Shown here in pieces: positions 49,204 through 57,668 of a stretch of 58,138 bases of DNA. Below the pieces are notes generated by a model. The model was not told where the DNA came from. It saw only the letters and a list, made by a program, of their open reading frames with translations, and ran no database searches. Position 1 is the first letter of the stretch. Each line of letters starts with the position of its first letter. The DNA is taken from assembly GCA_910576795.1 (NCBI GenBank), contig CAJTIX010000006.1, positions 1 through 58,138 on the forward strand, written 5' to 3'. Position numbers and translations under genes: made by a program. Source of the DNA: an uncultured Bacilli bacterium. Lineage in GTDB: Bacteria; Bacillota_I; Bacilli_A; RF39; UBA660.

Positions 49204-50166
49204 TTAACCCTCTATTTCATCTTTATAATATGCATAATATTCATCATAAGTAATGCCCAAATTATAAATTTTAGAGGCTACTTCTTTTCCTACATAGCGA
49301 TAATGCCAAGATTCATAATCATAGCCTGTAATGTCTTCTTTTCCTTTCGGATATCTTAAAATAAAACCATACTTATGTGCATTTTTACTCAACCATTTGA
49401 ATTCGTCAGATTGTTCAAATGTATCCATAGTCTTATATTCTCCATCCGTTATGATATCCAAAGTAAGTCCCGTTTGATGTTCAGAATATCCTGCTCTTGC
49501 AGCAACACTATCAGCCCACTCTTCTCCTTTTTCGTTCTTGTAACGATTCCATAAAGATTCTTGAAATGCATAATCACGATAAGCAGAAGTAATGATTAAT
49601 TTTAACCCCTCTTTTTCAGCATCACGAAACATCATAAGAAATTGATCATATACCTCTTTTCGAATTTCATTCTCACCATATGCATACCAATTTTTAATAG
49701 ATACCAAATCTTCTGGAGAAAATTTTTCCCCCAAATAATGAAATTTATTCACCAATATCAGGTATTCGTTTTTCAAATCTGTTTTGGTAGGAGCCACAAA
49801 TTCTTCCTCATAATAATCATGATCAGCTCCCACATTTACCATACTGACAACATGGGTCAAGTCATTGTCTTTTTCTTTATTTTGATAAGTCAAATAACGT
49901 TCTAAGTTTTCAAAAATATAATATTTTTCTTTTAACAATTTGGGAATAAAAGCGTTATATTCCATTTTTAAAATTTGTTGAATCTGTTCTTTTTCTAGTT
50001 TCTCAATTATTGCAATATCGTCTTTTTGATAACCCAATTGTTTTAATTGATAGGCATTCGTTCCTCTATAAATCAAGTATCGAATTCCAAAAATCGTAGA
50101 TACTATAAATAGTATCAAAATAACACCTAGTATATATACCTGTTTTTTGATTCTTCTACGTTTCAT
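49204..50166 (-). CDS. VanY-type peptidase with N-terminal extension (copy 3)
   Basis: 320 aa: an N-terminal transmembrane helix (about 8-28), a helical extracellular extension that starts YQLKQLGYQKDDIAIIEKL (a repeat-like helical pattern also in copy 2), and the M15B domain with AARAGYSEHQTGLTLDI and SWHYRYVG, where the usual EPWH reads ESWH. The change of Pro to Ser next to the catalytic Glu is a small but visible variation. It is the first gene of the tandem set in the direction of transcription. Confidence 0.88.
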   Translation of the reverse strand: MKRRRIKKQVYILGVILILFIVSTIFGIRYLIYRGTNAYQLKQLGYQKDDIAIIEKLEKEQIQQILKMEYNAFIPKLLKEKYYIFENLERYLTYQNKEKDNDLTHVVSMVNVGADHDYYEEEFVAPTKTDLKNEYLILVNKFHYLGEKFSPEDLVSIKNWYAYGENEIRKEVYDQFLMMFRDAEKEGLKLIITSAYRDYAFQESLWNRYKNEKGEEWADSVAARAGYSEHQTGLTLDIITDGEYKTMDTFEQSDEFKWLSKNAHKYGFILRYPKGKEDITGYDYESWHYRYVGKEVASKIYNLGITYDEYYAYYKDEIEG

Positions 50167-50233
50167 ACCATCACCTTATATTATTATAACCAATATAAAT
50201 TAAAATTTCAAATATAAGAAAGGAAAAAGAAAA

Positions 50234-50749
50234 ATGACTTTATTTCTATTATGTCTTAAAATTTTTTTTGTCAGAATCATTGATGTCTCTTTGGGAACTG
50301 TTCGTACACTTATCACTGTTAAAGGTAGAACCCTACTCGCAAGCTGTGTTGGATTTATTGAAGTTTTTGTATGGTTTGTAATTGTCAAAGAAGCCTTAAA
50401 TACAACAGAAACAAGTTTATGGATTGCGATTGCTTATTCTTTGGGATTCGCAACAGGAACCTATATTGGTGGCTATTTATCGGATCGTTTTATCAAGGGT
50501 AATTTTGGAGTACAAGTAGTGACAAGCAACAACAATCATAAATTGATCGATGTATTAAGGAGTGAAGGATATGCGGTATCTGTTATTGATGTCAAAGGTC
50601 AAGACAAAGCCAACGAAAAATATATGTTATTTATTGAAATACAAAAAAATAATTTTGAGCACTTAAAAAAATTGATTCATTCTATCGATCAAAAAGCTTT
50701 TATCGTTGTGAATGAAACAAAATACGTTCAAAATGGATATATTAAATAA
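50234..50749 (+). CDS. UPF0316/DUF2179 membrane protein (YebE-like)
   Basis: 171 aa with three helices in the first 90 residues (ending FATGTYIGGYLSD) and a cytoplasmic DUF2179-type domain (GVQVVTSNNNHKLIDVLRSEGYAVSVIDVKG). This matches the UPF0316 family, which is widespread in Firmicutes and without known function; DUF2179 may bind a ligand. It is divergent from the VanY cluster, 67 bases away, and meets the 50750 gene tail to tail with no gap. The ATG has only an A/G-rich site (AGAAAGG). Confidence 0.85.
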   Translation: MTLFLLCLKIFFVRIIDVSLGTVRTLITVKGRTLLASCVGFIEVFVWFVIVKEALNTTETSLWIAIAYSLGFATGTYIGGYLSDRFIKGNFGVQVVTSNNNHKLIDVLRSEGYAVSVIDVKGQDKANEKYMLFIEIQKNNFEHLKKLIHSIDQKAFIVVNETKYVQNGYIK

Positions 50750-51244
50750 CTACAATTTAAAACAAGCTGTACAAATCACATCTATGATAAAGAGTATACT
50801 ACATAAAATTGTTGCCCATTTGGGTATCTTTTTTATAATTTTATCAACAATTGGTTTTAGGAAAAAAATAAGTGCTAAAGAAGCAATGCCCCAAATAAGA
50901 GCCATCTCCCACGCAATATAAGGACCAATATGAAATTTGAAATGACTATAATCCCAAAATACATAACCAAATAGAATCTCGATTAAAATTCCACCAACCC
51001 ATTCAATAAAGGTAAGCAAAACAGCCCCTATCAAAAAGACTGTAAGTGCTTCTATTTTCTTAGACAAATGATGCCTCCTAAATAATGCTTGATAGCAAAA
51101 AATAATAATGATACATCCAATTCCATATACGGGTGTCCAAAAACCATACAAAATTCCACTTTCTCCAGAATTGACCATATATACAAATGTTTCTAATAAA
51201 TGCCCTAAAATAGAATAGACGAAAAATACATTTAAGTAATACAT
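50750..51244 (-). CDS. Putative ABC-transporter type IV/CmpB-like membrane protein
   Basis: 164 aa with about five helices; the segment YSILGHLLETFVYMVNSGE and LYGFWTPVYGIGCIIIIF, then LLTFIEWVGGILIEILFGYVFWDYSHFKFHIGPYIAWEMALIWG, identify the PF06541-type membrane proteins annotated as putative ABC transporter type IV. There is no ATPase gene beside it. I start at ATG 51244 after GGTGATTTTT. It converges with the UPF0316 gene and is separated from rplT by a terminator. Confidence 0.78.
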   Translation of the reverse strand: MYYLNVFFVYSILGHLLETFVYMVNSGESGILYGFWTPVYGIGCIIIIFCYQALFRRHHLSKKIEALTVFLIGAVLLTFIEWVGGILIEILFGYVFWDYSHFKFHIGPYIAWEMALIWGIASLALIFFLKPIVDKIIKKIPKWATILCSILFIIDVICTACFKL

Positions 51245-51299
51245 AAAAATCACCAGTATTAGTATGAACGAAAAAGTGAATTATACTCAAACACAAAAA

Positions 51300-51323
51300 A
51301 ATAACCACAAATATGTGATTATT
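51300..51323 (-). terminator. Terminator of the infC-rpmI-rplT operon
   Basis: Minus strand AATAATCACA, 4-base loop, TGTGGTTATT (one G-U pair), then TTTTTTT. It overlaps the rplT stop codon. Confidence 0.8.
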
Positions 51324-51870
51324 TTAAAGCATCTAATAATTCAGCCTTTTTCATAGAAGAAGTACTTTCAATACCTTTTGACTTTGCTAAATCACGTAAT
51401 TCAGCAACTGTCATTTTAGATAAATCTGATTCTTCTGATTTTTTTGTTTCTACTTTTGTCTCAGTCTTCTTTGTAGCAACTGGTTTTTCCTCTTTTTTAG
51501 GTGCAGTTGTTTTTCCATTTAAAGCATCTTTTGCGATTCCAACTAATTCAGTAAAGCTTGCTGGATTATCAATTGCAATCTCAGATAACATTTTACGGTT
51601 TACAGTTACACCTGCTTTATTAAGACCATTGATAAATCTTGAATAACTAATATCATTGTCTCTACAAGCAGCATTGATTCTTGTAATCCATAACTTTCTA
51701 AAATCTCTTTTCTTTTGTCTTCTATCTCTATATGCATAACTTAATGAATGCATTACTTGTTCTTTTGCAGTTCTATATAATCTGTGTTTACTTCCAAAGT
51801 ATCCTTTGGCTTGGTCCATTACCTTTTTACGACGTGCACGATGAATTGTGCCACCTTTTACTCTTGCCAT
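51319..51870 (-). CDS. rplT: 50S ribosomal protein L20 with C-terminal SAP/Rho-N-like domain
   Basis: Residues 1-118 are a complete L20 (MARVKGGTIHRARRKK through FTELVGIAKDAL), which binds 23S rRNA early in assembly and represses its own operon. A Lys/Glu/Thr linker follows (119-147), then about 35 residues LSKMTVAELRDLAKSKGI and KKAELLDALK, which fit the SAP or Rho N-terminal helix-turn-helix that binds nucleic acids. Normal L20 ends near residue 118, so this protein is 183 aa, a fusion. The reading frame runs without interruption and the terminator begins at its stop, so it is not a frameshift artefact. Confidence 0.9.
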   Translation of the reverse strand: MARVKGGTIHRARRKKVMDQAKGYFGSKHRLYRTAKEQVMHSLSYAYRDRRQKKRDFRKLWITRINAACRDNDISYSRFINGLNKAGVTVNRKMLSEIAIDNPASFTELVGIAKDALNGKTTAPKKEEKPVATKKTETKVETKKSEESDLSKMTVAELRDLAKSKGIESTSSMKKAELLDALK

Positions 51871-51888
51871 ATATATCCTCCTTTAATA

Positions 51889-52083
51889 CTATTTTCCTAA
51901 ATTGGTTCTAATTCTTTTGTAATCTGAACTACTTAATAATGATCCTTTTCTGCTTTTACGATTAGAAGCAGCATTTTTCTTTCCAGTGTTATGTCTTGAT
52001 CCTGGAGTTCCAATTTTAATCGTTCCACCAGGTCTTACTTTACAAACTTTTGCAGTTCCCTTATGGGTTTTCATTTTTGGCAT
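51889..52083 (-). CDS. rpmI: 50S ribosomal protein L35
   Basis: 64 aa, MPKMKTHKGTAKVCKVRPGG through KRIRTNLGK, a standard L35. Its position between infC and rplT is the universal order. ATG with AGGAGG. Expression is set by the L20 leader upstream of infC. Confidence 0.97.
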   Translation of the reverse strand: MPKMKTHKGTAKVCKVRPGGTIKIGTPGSRHNTGKKNAASNRKSRKGSLLSSSDYKRIRTNLGK

Positions 52084-52094
52084 AATTATTCCTC

Positions 52095-52622
52095 CTATTT
52101 TTCCTTGTTTGGTATTAGCATCATAGTCATAAAATACCCTTCCATTTTGGGTTGTTGTTCAATGACAGCAATATCTTTAACCGCATCTGCAAAACGCATT
52201 AGAACATCACGACCCAATTCTTGATGTGCCATTTGTCTTCCACGAAAACGAACAGACACTTTTATTCTATGACCCTTTTCTAAATATTTTGATGCATTAC
52301 GAACACGTGTATCAAAATCATGCACATCTATCGTAACAGATAGACGATATTCTTTGACTTCCAAATTGGTTTCCCTTTGTTTTTTCATGTTTTCCTTTTG
52401 TTTCTTTTTACTCTCATATTTGAATTTATTGTAATCCATAATTTTACAAACCGGTGGGGTTGCATTTGGACTCATCAAAACCAAGTCGAAACCAGCGTAA
52501 GAAGCTAATGTGAGAGCATCTTTAATCGGTTTTACACCAAGTTGTTCTCCATTTGGTCCAATTACCATCACTTCTTTTGCACGTATTTGTTCGTTAATGT
52601 ACATATCTTTTTCTCTTGCGAT
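52095..52622 (-). CDS. infC: Translation initiation factor IF-3, probable AUC start
   Basis: IF-3 prevents 70S association and checks initiation. The protein contains YINEQIRAKEV and GPNGEQLGVKP in the N-terminal domain and, after the linker, DYNKFKYESKKKQK and VSVRFRGRQMAHQELG. I place the start at ATC 52622, giving 175 aa: GGAGGTG is eight bases upstream, and the ATG codons further up are the ribosome site itself (ATGGAGG) or lie in the leader hairpin. A downstream ATG 52604 would also be possible. Rare AUU/AUC starts in infC are well known and are the basis of autoregulation. Confidence 0.9.
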   Translation of the reverse strand: MAREKDMYINEQIRAKEVMVIGPNGEQLGVKPIKDALTLASYAGFDLVLMSPNATPPVCKIMDYNKFKYESKKKQKENMKKQRETNLEVKEYRLSVTIDVHDFDTRVRNASKYLEKGHRIKVSVRFRGRQMAHQELGRDVLMRFADAVKDIAVIEQQPKMEGYFMTMMLIPNKEK

Positions 52623-52639
52623 ACCTGACACCTCCATAA

Positions 52640-52755
52640 AAAAGTGAATACATAAAAGTATCCACTTAAAAATCCCAAAGTTATTATTGGCATTGACCCA
52701 AAGCTTAAGCAATCGGGTGAGAAGTGGATACTTCTGCTTTCCTTTTTTAATTTTC
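52640..52755 (-). promoter_or_regulatory. L20 leader (infC-rpmI-rplT attenuator)
   Basis: The leader contains AAGTATCCACTTCTCACCC upstream and the terminator AAGTGGATAC/GTATTCACTT followed by TTTTTT (52667-52642), with the alternative pairing between the two GTATCCACTT-type segments. Known Firmicutes L20 leaders have this layout: excess L20 protein stabilises the terminator and stops synthesis of infC-rpmI-rplT. Confidence 0.85.
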
Positions 52756-52761
52756 TTCTAT

Positions 52762-52790
52762 AGTATACATAAATATATTATGTTTGTCAA
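52762..52790 (-). promoter_or_regulatory. Promoter of infC operon
   Basis: On the minus strand TTGACA (52790-52785), 17 bases, TATACT (52767-52762). Confidence 0.8.
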
Positions 52791-52861
52791 CACATTTTAT
52801 TCCTTTTTTATATCACAATGACCTGATTACTATGTAAACCAAATCTGATAAACATAAACTT

Positions 52862-53042
52862 TTAAGAAACCTTTTCCAATTTTGATTTTAAAGAACCTAC
52901 ATCATAACTACTATTGGCAGAGGAAATGAATACGCTAAAAGTATTATATTCACTATTCGCTGGTGGTAAAATACTGTATAAAATATGGGCTTGCTGATAA
53001 TTTGTAACATCAATCTTTTTTTATCAAAAAACTATCTTCATA
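52862..53042 (-). pseudogene. Fragment of a third prepilin-like gene (C-terminal domain remnant)
   Basis: The frame reads YEDSFLIKKIDVTNYQQAHI and then LYS...NTFSVFISSANSSYDVG, ending at TAA. It is a diverged relative of the C-terminal domain of the two following genes, which have LFTRKKIDITNYKQLRILYNA and NTIGLGIASANTSY. It has no start, leader or upstream domain. It lies at the end of the tandem array and shows an ancient third copy. The 53062 terminator, upstream in transcription, separates it from the adjacent gene. Confidence 0.65.
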
Positions 53043-53061
53043 TCTTATTTTAGGATTAGTA

Positions 53062-53108
53062 TACCATTTTATTACAAGAAAATGGTATATTTCATACCAT
53101 ATTGTATT
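53062..53108 (-). terminator. Terminator after the first Ig-like prepilin gene
   Basis: Minus strand ATGGTAT, 5-base loop, ATACCAT, then TTTCTTG (53100-53082). The identical block occurs after the second copy (54266-54312), as part of the tandem duplication. Confidence 0.65.
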
Positions 53109-53109
53109 T

Positions 53110-54240
53110 TTATCGTTCTAACCAAATTTCATATATATAAGGTTTTAAAGAACCAGCACTAGTATAGATATAATATTCACCTTTAATATCAGAAATATCT
53201 AATGTCAAAATGGTATTCTCGGTTTTCAACCCCCTATCTGAATTAGATTTTGTCATCGGTGTTGTATAACTAGTATTAGCACTCGCTATTCCTAATCCAA
53301 TTGTATTATAAACAGTGTCGAGTTGCTCAGTAGCATTATATAAAATACGAAGTTGCTTATAATTGGTTATATCTATTTTCTTCCGTGTAAAGAGCCTTGT
53401 TCCAATATATCCATATTTAAAACCATAACCTAACTGCACATATTCATCTGTAAATTTTGCTCCTTGTTGGATTTCAGAACTTTGGTTTCGCTCTACGTAT
53501 CCTCCTGTTAATTCTGTATTATCTAGTCCATTTTTATATAAATAGATTTTTTTCCCTTCATAAAACGGACTTACATTTAATTCAAAGTCAACTTTTACGT
53601 CCTTATTTGCGCTAGCAGTGATAATCGTTTGCCCATAGGATATAGTTTTTACTAATCCTTTATTATCCACTGTAGCAACTGATTCATTACTGCTTGACCA
53701 TTTGATTCTTTGATTTGCCGCTTCTTCAGGTTGTATAGAAACATGAAGTTGCATCGTTTCATCTAACCCTATATAATGGTCACTTTCAACAATTGAGATT
53801 TGATCTATTTTTTCATGACTTATCTCTTTTATCGCACAATTACTGACTGTACATTCTATATGATATCCATCAATATCAAATTCTCCATACTCAAATTTTT
53901 GATCCTTCAGTTCAATATATCCATCACTAGGATAAGATCCCTTTACAGTAAGAAACTGATTCAAATAAACACCATCTATACTATCAACATCAGAATAAAA
54001 GGTCTCCTCTTCCACTCGATAAATCCCATTGGATTCCATTTTAATACCACTATCTTCTATTTTATGGAGAACCATATATTGATTCAAGGTTTCTAAATAA
54101 CCATAAGCGCTATCTACGGCAGCTCCTCTCTTACTCTTCTCTATTACATCCATTATCATTGGAGTCGCTATCAAAGCGATTACCGCTAATATTACAATTA
54201 CCGCCAATAACTCAATCAATGTAAATCCTTTCTTTTTCAT
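53110..54240 (-). CDS. Prepilin-leader surface protein with Ig-like (Big_2) domain, copy 1
   Basis: 376 aa. It begins MKKKGFTLIELLAVIVILAV, with prepilin cleavage after Gly5, followed by a pilin-like helix. A middle region with two Cys (C130 and C135, HIECTVSNCAI) precedes a Big_2-type domain (IGLDETMQLHVSIQPEEA, IKWSSSNESVATVDNKG, TASANKDVKV). The C-terminal domain has KKIDITNYKQLRILYNATE and GLGIASANTSY, unassigned but shared by the paralogue. Size and domains are unlike those of a pilus subunit that packs only by its helix; surface display or adhesion is likely. Its terminator is the duplicated block at 53062. Confidence 0.8.
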   Translation of the reverse strand: MKKKGFTLIELLAVIVILAVIALIATPMIMDVIEKSKRGAAVDSAYGYLETLNQYMVLHKIEDSGIKMESNGIYRVEEETFYSDVDSIDGVYLNQFLTVKGSYPSDGYIELKDQKFEYGEFDIDGYHIECTVSNCAIKEISHEKIDQISIVESDHYIGLDETMQLHVSIQPEEAANQRIKWSSSNESVATVDNKGLVKTISYGQTIITASANKDVKVDFELNVSPFYEGKKIYLYKNGLDNTELTGGYVERNQSSEIQQGAKFTDEYVQLGYGFKYGYIGTRLFTRKKIDITNYKQLRILYNATEQLDTVYNTIGLGIASANTSYTTPMTKSNSDRGLKTENTILTLDISDIKGEYYIYTSAGSLKPYIYEIWLER

Positions 54241-54265
54241 GATTCACCTTCCTTATATCTTAGTA

Positions 54266-54312
54266 TATCATTTTATTACAAGAAAATGGTATATTTCATA
54301 CCATATTGTATT
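54266..54312 (-). terminator. Terminator after the second Ig-like prepilin gene
   Basis: Minus strand ATGGTAT (54304-54298), 5-base loop, ATACCAT (54292-54286), then TTTCTTG; the same as at 53062-53108. The two blocks mark a tandem duplication. Confidence 0.65.
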
Positions 54313-54313
54313 T

Positions 54314-55447
54314 TTATCGTTCTAACCAAATTTCATATATATAAGGTTTTAAGGAACCAGCACTAATATAGATATAATATTCACCTTTAATATCAGAAAT
54401 ATCTAAAGTCAAAATGGTTTCTTCAATTTTCAACCCTCTATCTGTATTAGATTTTGTTGCTGGTGTTGTATAACTAGTATTAGCATCCGCTATTCCTAAT
54501 CCAATTGTATTATAAACATCGCTACTTTGCGCAGTAGCATTATATAAAATACGAAGTTGCTTATAATTGGTTATATCTATTTTTTTCTTTGTAAAAAGTT
54601 TTCTCCCAATATCCGAAGAAACTTTAAGATTCATATAGATTTTATCATTTTTAAAAGATATTTGTGAATCAGGACCCTGATTTCGCTCTATGTATCCTCC
54701 TGTTAAGTCTGTGTTATCTTTTCCACGAAAATACAAATATATTTTTTCTTCTTGCACAAATTCATTTACTTCTAAGGCAAACTCTGCTTTGAGAGACTTA
54801 CTTACTTGTGCTGTTATCGTTGTTGTTCCATTAGCAATAGGTGTTACAAGACCCGTAGTAGATACAGTTGCAACTGTTTCATTACTACTGCTCCACTTCA
54901 CTTTTGAGGTAGCATCAGTTGGGGTCATTCTAACATGTAATTGCAGAGTCTGTTGTAATCCTATCACATGGCTTGCTTCACTTTCCTCTTCGACAATCGC
55001 AATATCGGTAGCATTAATTACAATTCTTTCTGTTATTTCACAATTTGTACTAGATTTGCATACAACATGGTACCCATTAATATCTAGTTCTCCATATACC
55101 ATCTTTGATTGTTCTAATTCTACATAGCCATCTGTAGGTGCCTGTCCTTTAAAGGAAAGCAAATTGTTCAAATAATTTTCAGAAACATTTTCTATTTCAT
55201 TATATGTTGTATCAGATTCTACTTGATATATTTTATCTGATTCTATTTTCACTTCGTATTCTTGCATATCCTGCATTATTATATACTGTTCTAAGGCCTC
55301 TAAATAACCATAGGCACTATCTATAGCAGCTCCTCTTTTACTCTTTTCTATTACGTCCATTATCATTGGAGTTGCTATCAAAGCGATTATCGCTAATATT
55401 ACAATCACCGCCAATAATTCAATTAATGTAAATCCTTTCTTTTTCAT
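54314..55447 (-). CDS. Prepilin-leader surface protein with Ig-like (Big_2) domain, copy 2
   Basis: 377 aa, same architecture as the 53110 protein: MKKKGFTLIELLAVIVILAI, pilin helix, IGLQQTLQLHVRMTPTDA, VKWSSSNETVATVSTTG, and the C-terminal KKIDITNYKQLRILYNATA block. The first ~60 and last ~115 residues are nearly identical between copies; the middle (residues about 60-250) has diverged strongly. Divergent middles between conserved ends suggest selection on the exposed part or gene conversion of the ends. A TAATATT-type start region with AAGGAG precedes the ATG. Confidence 0.8.
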   Translation of the reverse strand: MKKKGFTLIELLAVIVILAIIALIATPMIMDVIEKSKRGAAIDSAYGYLEALEQYIIMQDMQEYEVKIESDKIYQVESDTTYNEIENVSENYLNNLLSFKGQAPTDGYVELEQSKMVYGELDINGYHVVCKSSTNCEITERIVINATDIAIVEEESEASHVIGLQQTLQLHVRMTPTDATSKVKWSSSNETVATVSTTGLVTPIANGTTTITAQVSKSLKAEFALEVNEFVQEEKIYLYFRGKDNTDLTGGYIERNQGPDSQISFKNDKIYMNLKVSSDIGRKLFTKKKIDITNYKQLRILYNATAQSSDVYNTIGLGIADANTSYTTPATKSNTDRGLKIEETILTLDISDIKGEYYIYISAGSLKPYIYEIWLER

Positions 55448-55551
55448 ATTTTATTCTCCTTACTACTTTTATGAGACTTATTTTTGTTTTTTATTCTTAT
55501 ATATCACTAGTGTACTATATTTTGATGTTCTTTACAATATCAAAAGAAAGA

Positions 55552-55568
55552 GTATATAGAATATATAC
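55552..55568 (-). terminator. Terminator after the PLP-enzyme operon
   Basis: Minus strand GTATATA, 3-base loop, TATATAC, then TCTTTCTTTTG. It lies about 100 bases after the methionine gamma-lyase family gene. Confidence 0.55.
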
Positions 55569-55671
55569 CCCCTTCTGTTTGCAAATAATTAAATTATTAT
55601 TTCTTCACTTCTACAGGCTATTTTATGATTCAGGATAGTCACATTGTATCATATCTATTTTCTTTTTTCAA

Positions 55672-56934
55672 TCATTTATTCTCTATTAAATAAGAAATGG
55701 CTTTCATTACGCCCAATTTACCAGCAGGATAGGTCAAAGCCCCTTGCATATAAGCAATATAAGGTGGACGAATTGGTCCATCACAAGATAGTTCAATCGA
55801 AGAACCTTGTGTAAAACTACCTGATGCCATAATAATTTGATCATCATACCCTGGCATATCCCCAGGAATCGGAACAGAATGGGCATCTATATAAGAACCC
55901 ATTTGAATCCCCTGACAGTAATGAATTAGATCATCAGGATTTCCGAATGTGATCATTTGGACAATATCAGCACGATTCTCATGATATCTAGGTTCTACTT
56001 TATATCCCAACTGTTCTAAAAGATAGCTAGCTAAAATAGCTGTTTTTAAACTACTAGCAACCACTGTAGGTGCAAAAAACAAACCTTGTAATAAAGATTT
56101 ATTAACACCTAAGCTAGGACCAACTTCCTTTCCTTCACCAGGAACAGTCAATCGTTCTGCAGCTAGTTCTACTAAATCTTTTCTTCCCGCAATATAGGCA
56201 CCATTGGGTGCAATTCCACCACCCAAATTTTTGATCAAAGACCCAACCATAATATCTGCACCTACTTCTAGAGGTTCCATTTCATTTACAAATTCACAGT
56301 AACAATTATCTACCATAATAATTACTTCTGAATCAATTTCTCTAATCTTTTCAACAACTTCTTTTATCTGTTCAATTCCAATACTCTTTCGACTAGAATA
56401 TCCTTTTGATCTTTGAATTTCTATCACTTTTACTTTTGAGTTTTTTAAATATTCTTGGATTTTAGGAACATCAAATGCATCTTCTACCAAATCAATTTGG
56501 TCATACTTTATACCATAGGATGCAAGAGAACTTTGATTTTCTTTTATTCCAATGACTTGATGTAAGGTATCATAAGGTTCACCAGAAATGCTAAGAAGTG
56601 TATCACCTGGTCTTAATAGAGCAAAGAAACAAACAGTCAAGGCATGAGAACCCGATATGAATTGATTTCTAACCAAACAATCCTCTGCCCCTAGTACTTC
56701 CGCAAATACTTGTTCAATCGTATCTCTTCCAATATCATCGTACCCATAACCAGTTGTACTACGCATATGAATTTCAGATACTTGATACTTATGAAATGCA
56801 TTGAGTACTTTCAAACTTTGATAATCAGCAAGTGCATCGATTTTTGAAAATTCAGGTTGTAATACAATTTCTGCCTGTTTTACCATATCCAATATATCCT
56901 GTCTAATGCCTAATTTTTCATACATTTTTCTCAT
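55672..56934 (-). CDS. Methionine gamma-lyase family protein (PLP-dependent, YnbB-like)
   Basis: 420 aa. It matches the PF06838 family, earlier called aluminium-resistance proteins, with the start YEKLGIRQDILDMVKQAE, TTGYGYDDIGRDT and FISGSHALTVCFFALLRPGD. The PLP-binding Lys is in VGSLIKNLGGGIAPNG (about residue 235). The reaction and natural substrate are not established for most members; a lyase on a sulfur amino acid is the usual guess. ATG 56934 follows GGAGG by seven bases and overlaps the SDR stop codon by 4 bases, so the two form an operon. Confidence 0.88.
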   Translation of the reverse strand: MRKMYEKLGIRQDILDMVKQAEIVLQPEFSKIDALADYQSLKVLNAFHKYQVSEIHMRSTTGYGYDDIGRDTIEQVFAEVLGAEDCLVRNQFISGSHALTVCFFALLRPGDTLLSISGEPYDTLHQVIGIKENQSSLASYGIKYDQIDLVEDAFDVPKIQEYLKNSKVKVIEIQRSKGYSSRKSIGIEQIKEVVEKIREIDSEVIIMVDNCYCEFVNEMEPLEVGADIMVGSLIKNLGGGIAPNGAYIAGRKDLVELAAERLTVPGEGKEVGPSLGVNKSLLQGLFFAPTVVASSLKTAILASYLLEQLGYKVEPRYHENRADIVQMITFGNPDDLIHYCQGIQMGSYIDAHSVPIPGDMPGYDDQIIMASGSFTQGSSIELSCDGPIRPPYIAYMQGALTYPAGKLGVMKAISYLIENK

Positions 56935-57668
56935 CTTTGTCCTCCATCTACTCGTATAATTGCATTATTTACAAAACTTGCATCTTCGCTTGCTAGAAAG
57001 GAAACCACTTTTGCAATTTCTCTTGGTTCTCCAAATCGATGTAAGTAAATTTTATCTTGCTCCGACTCAATATAATCCTGATCCAATTCTTTGACTTCAT
57101 TTTCCGTTGCAATCCATCCAGGAGCAATTGCATTCACTCTAACATATGGTGCATATTGTAATGCCAAATTATGAGTAAGTGAGATCACTCCTGCTTTGGA
57201 AGCATCATAATCCAAACTCATTGGAAAATATTCATCTATCCCATTCGTAGAAGCAATGTTAATGATGATTCCTTCTTGATTTGCATACATGATATCTCCT
57301 ACATATTTACTAACCAAAAAAGTTCCAATTAAATTGACATCCAATGTTTTTCTAAAATTGTCCGCTGTTTTATCCTCATACAATGTATCAATAGCAATTC
57401 CCGCATTATTCACAAGAACATCAATAGTATTGAATGTTTGAGTTGCAATCGTTAACATGTGCTTTACTTCATCTTCACTCGAAATATCTGCTTTTATCAC
57501 AATGGCCTTGATTTTATATTCTTTTACAAGTCGTTCTTGTAATATCCTTGTCTCTGTTTCACTGGTACAATAATTCAAAATTAAATGGTATCCTTTACTT
57601 GCAAATTCCTCCGCAATTGCAGCGCCAATTCCTCTTCCAGCACCTGTTATCAATACAACTTTAGCCAT
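56931..57668 (-). CDS. Short-chain dehydrogenase/reductase (FabG-like)
   Basis: 245 aa, cytoplasmic NAD(P)H-dependent oxidoreductase. TGAGRGIG (8-15) binds the cofactor; NNAG and YDASKAG (Tyr-x-x-x-Lys of the catalytic site) are complete, and IAPGWIATE is the usual C-terminal motif. It resembles 3-oxoacyl-ACP reductases but lies outside a fatty-acid cluster; with the methionine gamma-lyase family gene as its only partner, a reduction of an amino-acid-derived ketone is a possible role. The ORF is preceded by a purine-rich GAGGAAGTGATGAT. Confidence 0.9.
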   Translation of the reverse strand: MAKVVLITGAGRGIGAAIAEEFASKGYHLILNYCTSETETRILQERLVKEYKIKAIVIKADISSEDEVKHMLTIATQTFNTIDVLVNNAGIAIDTLYEDKTADNFRKTLDVNLIGTFLVSKYVGDIMYANQEGIIINIASTNGIDEYFPMSLDYDASKAGVISLTHNLALQYAPYVRVNAIAPGWIATENEVKELDQDYIESEQDKIYLHRFGEPREIAKVVSFLASEDASFVNNAIIRVDGGQR

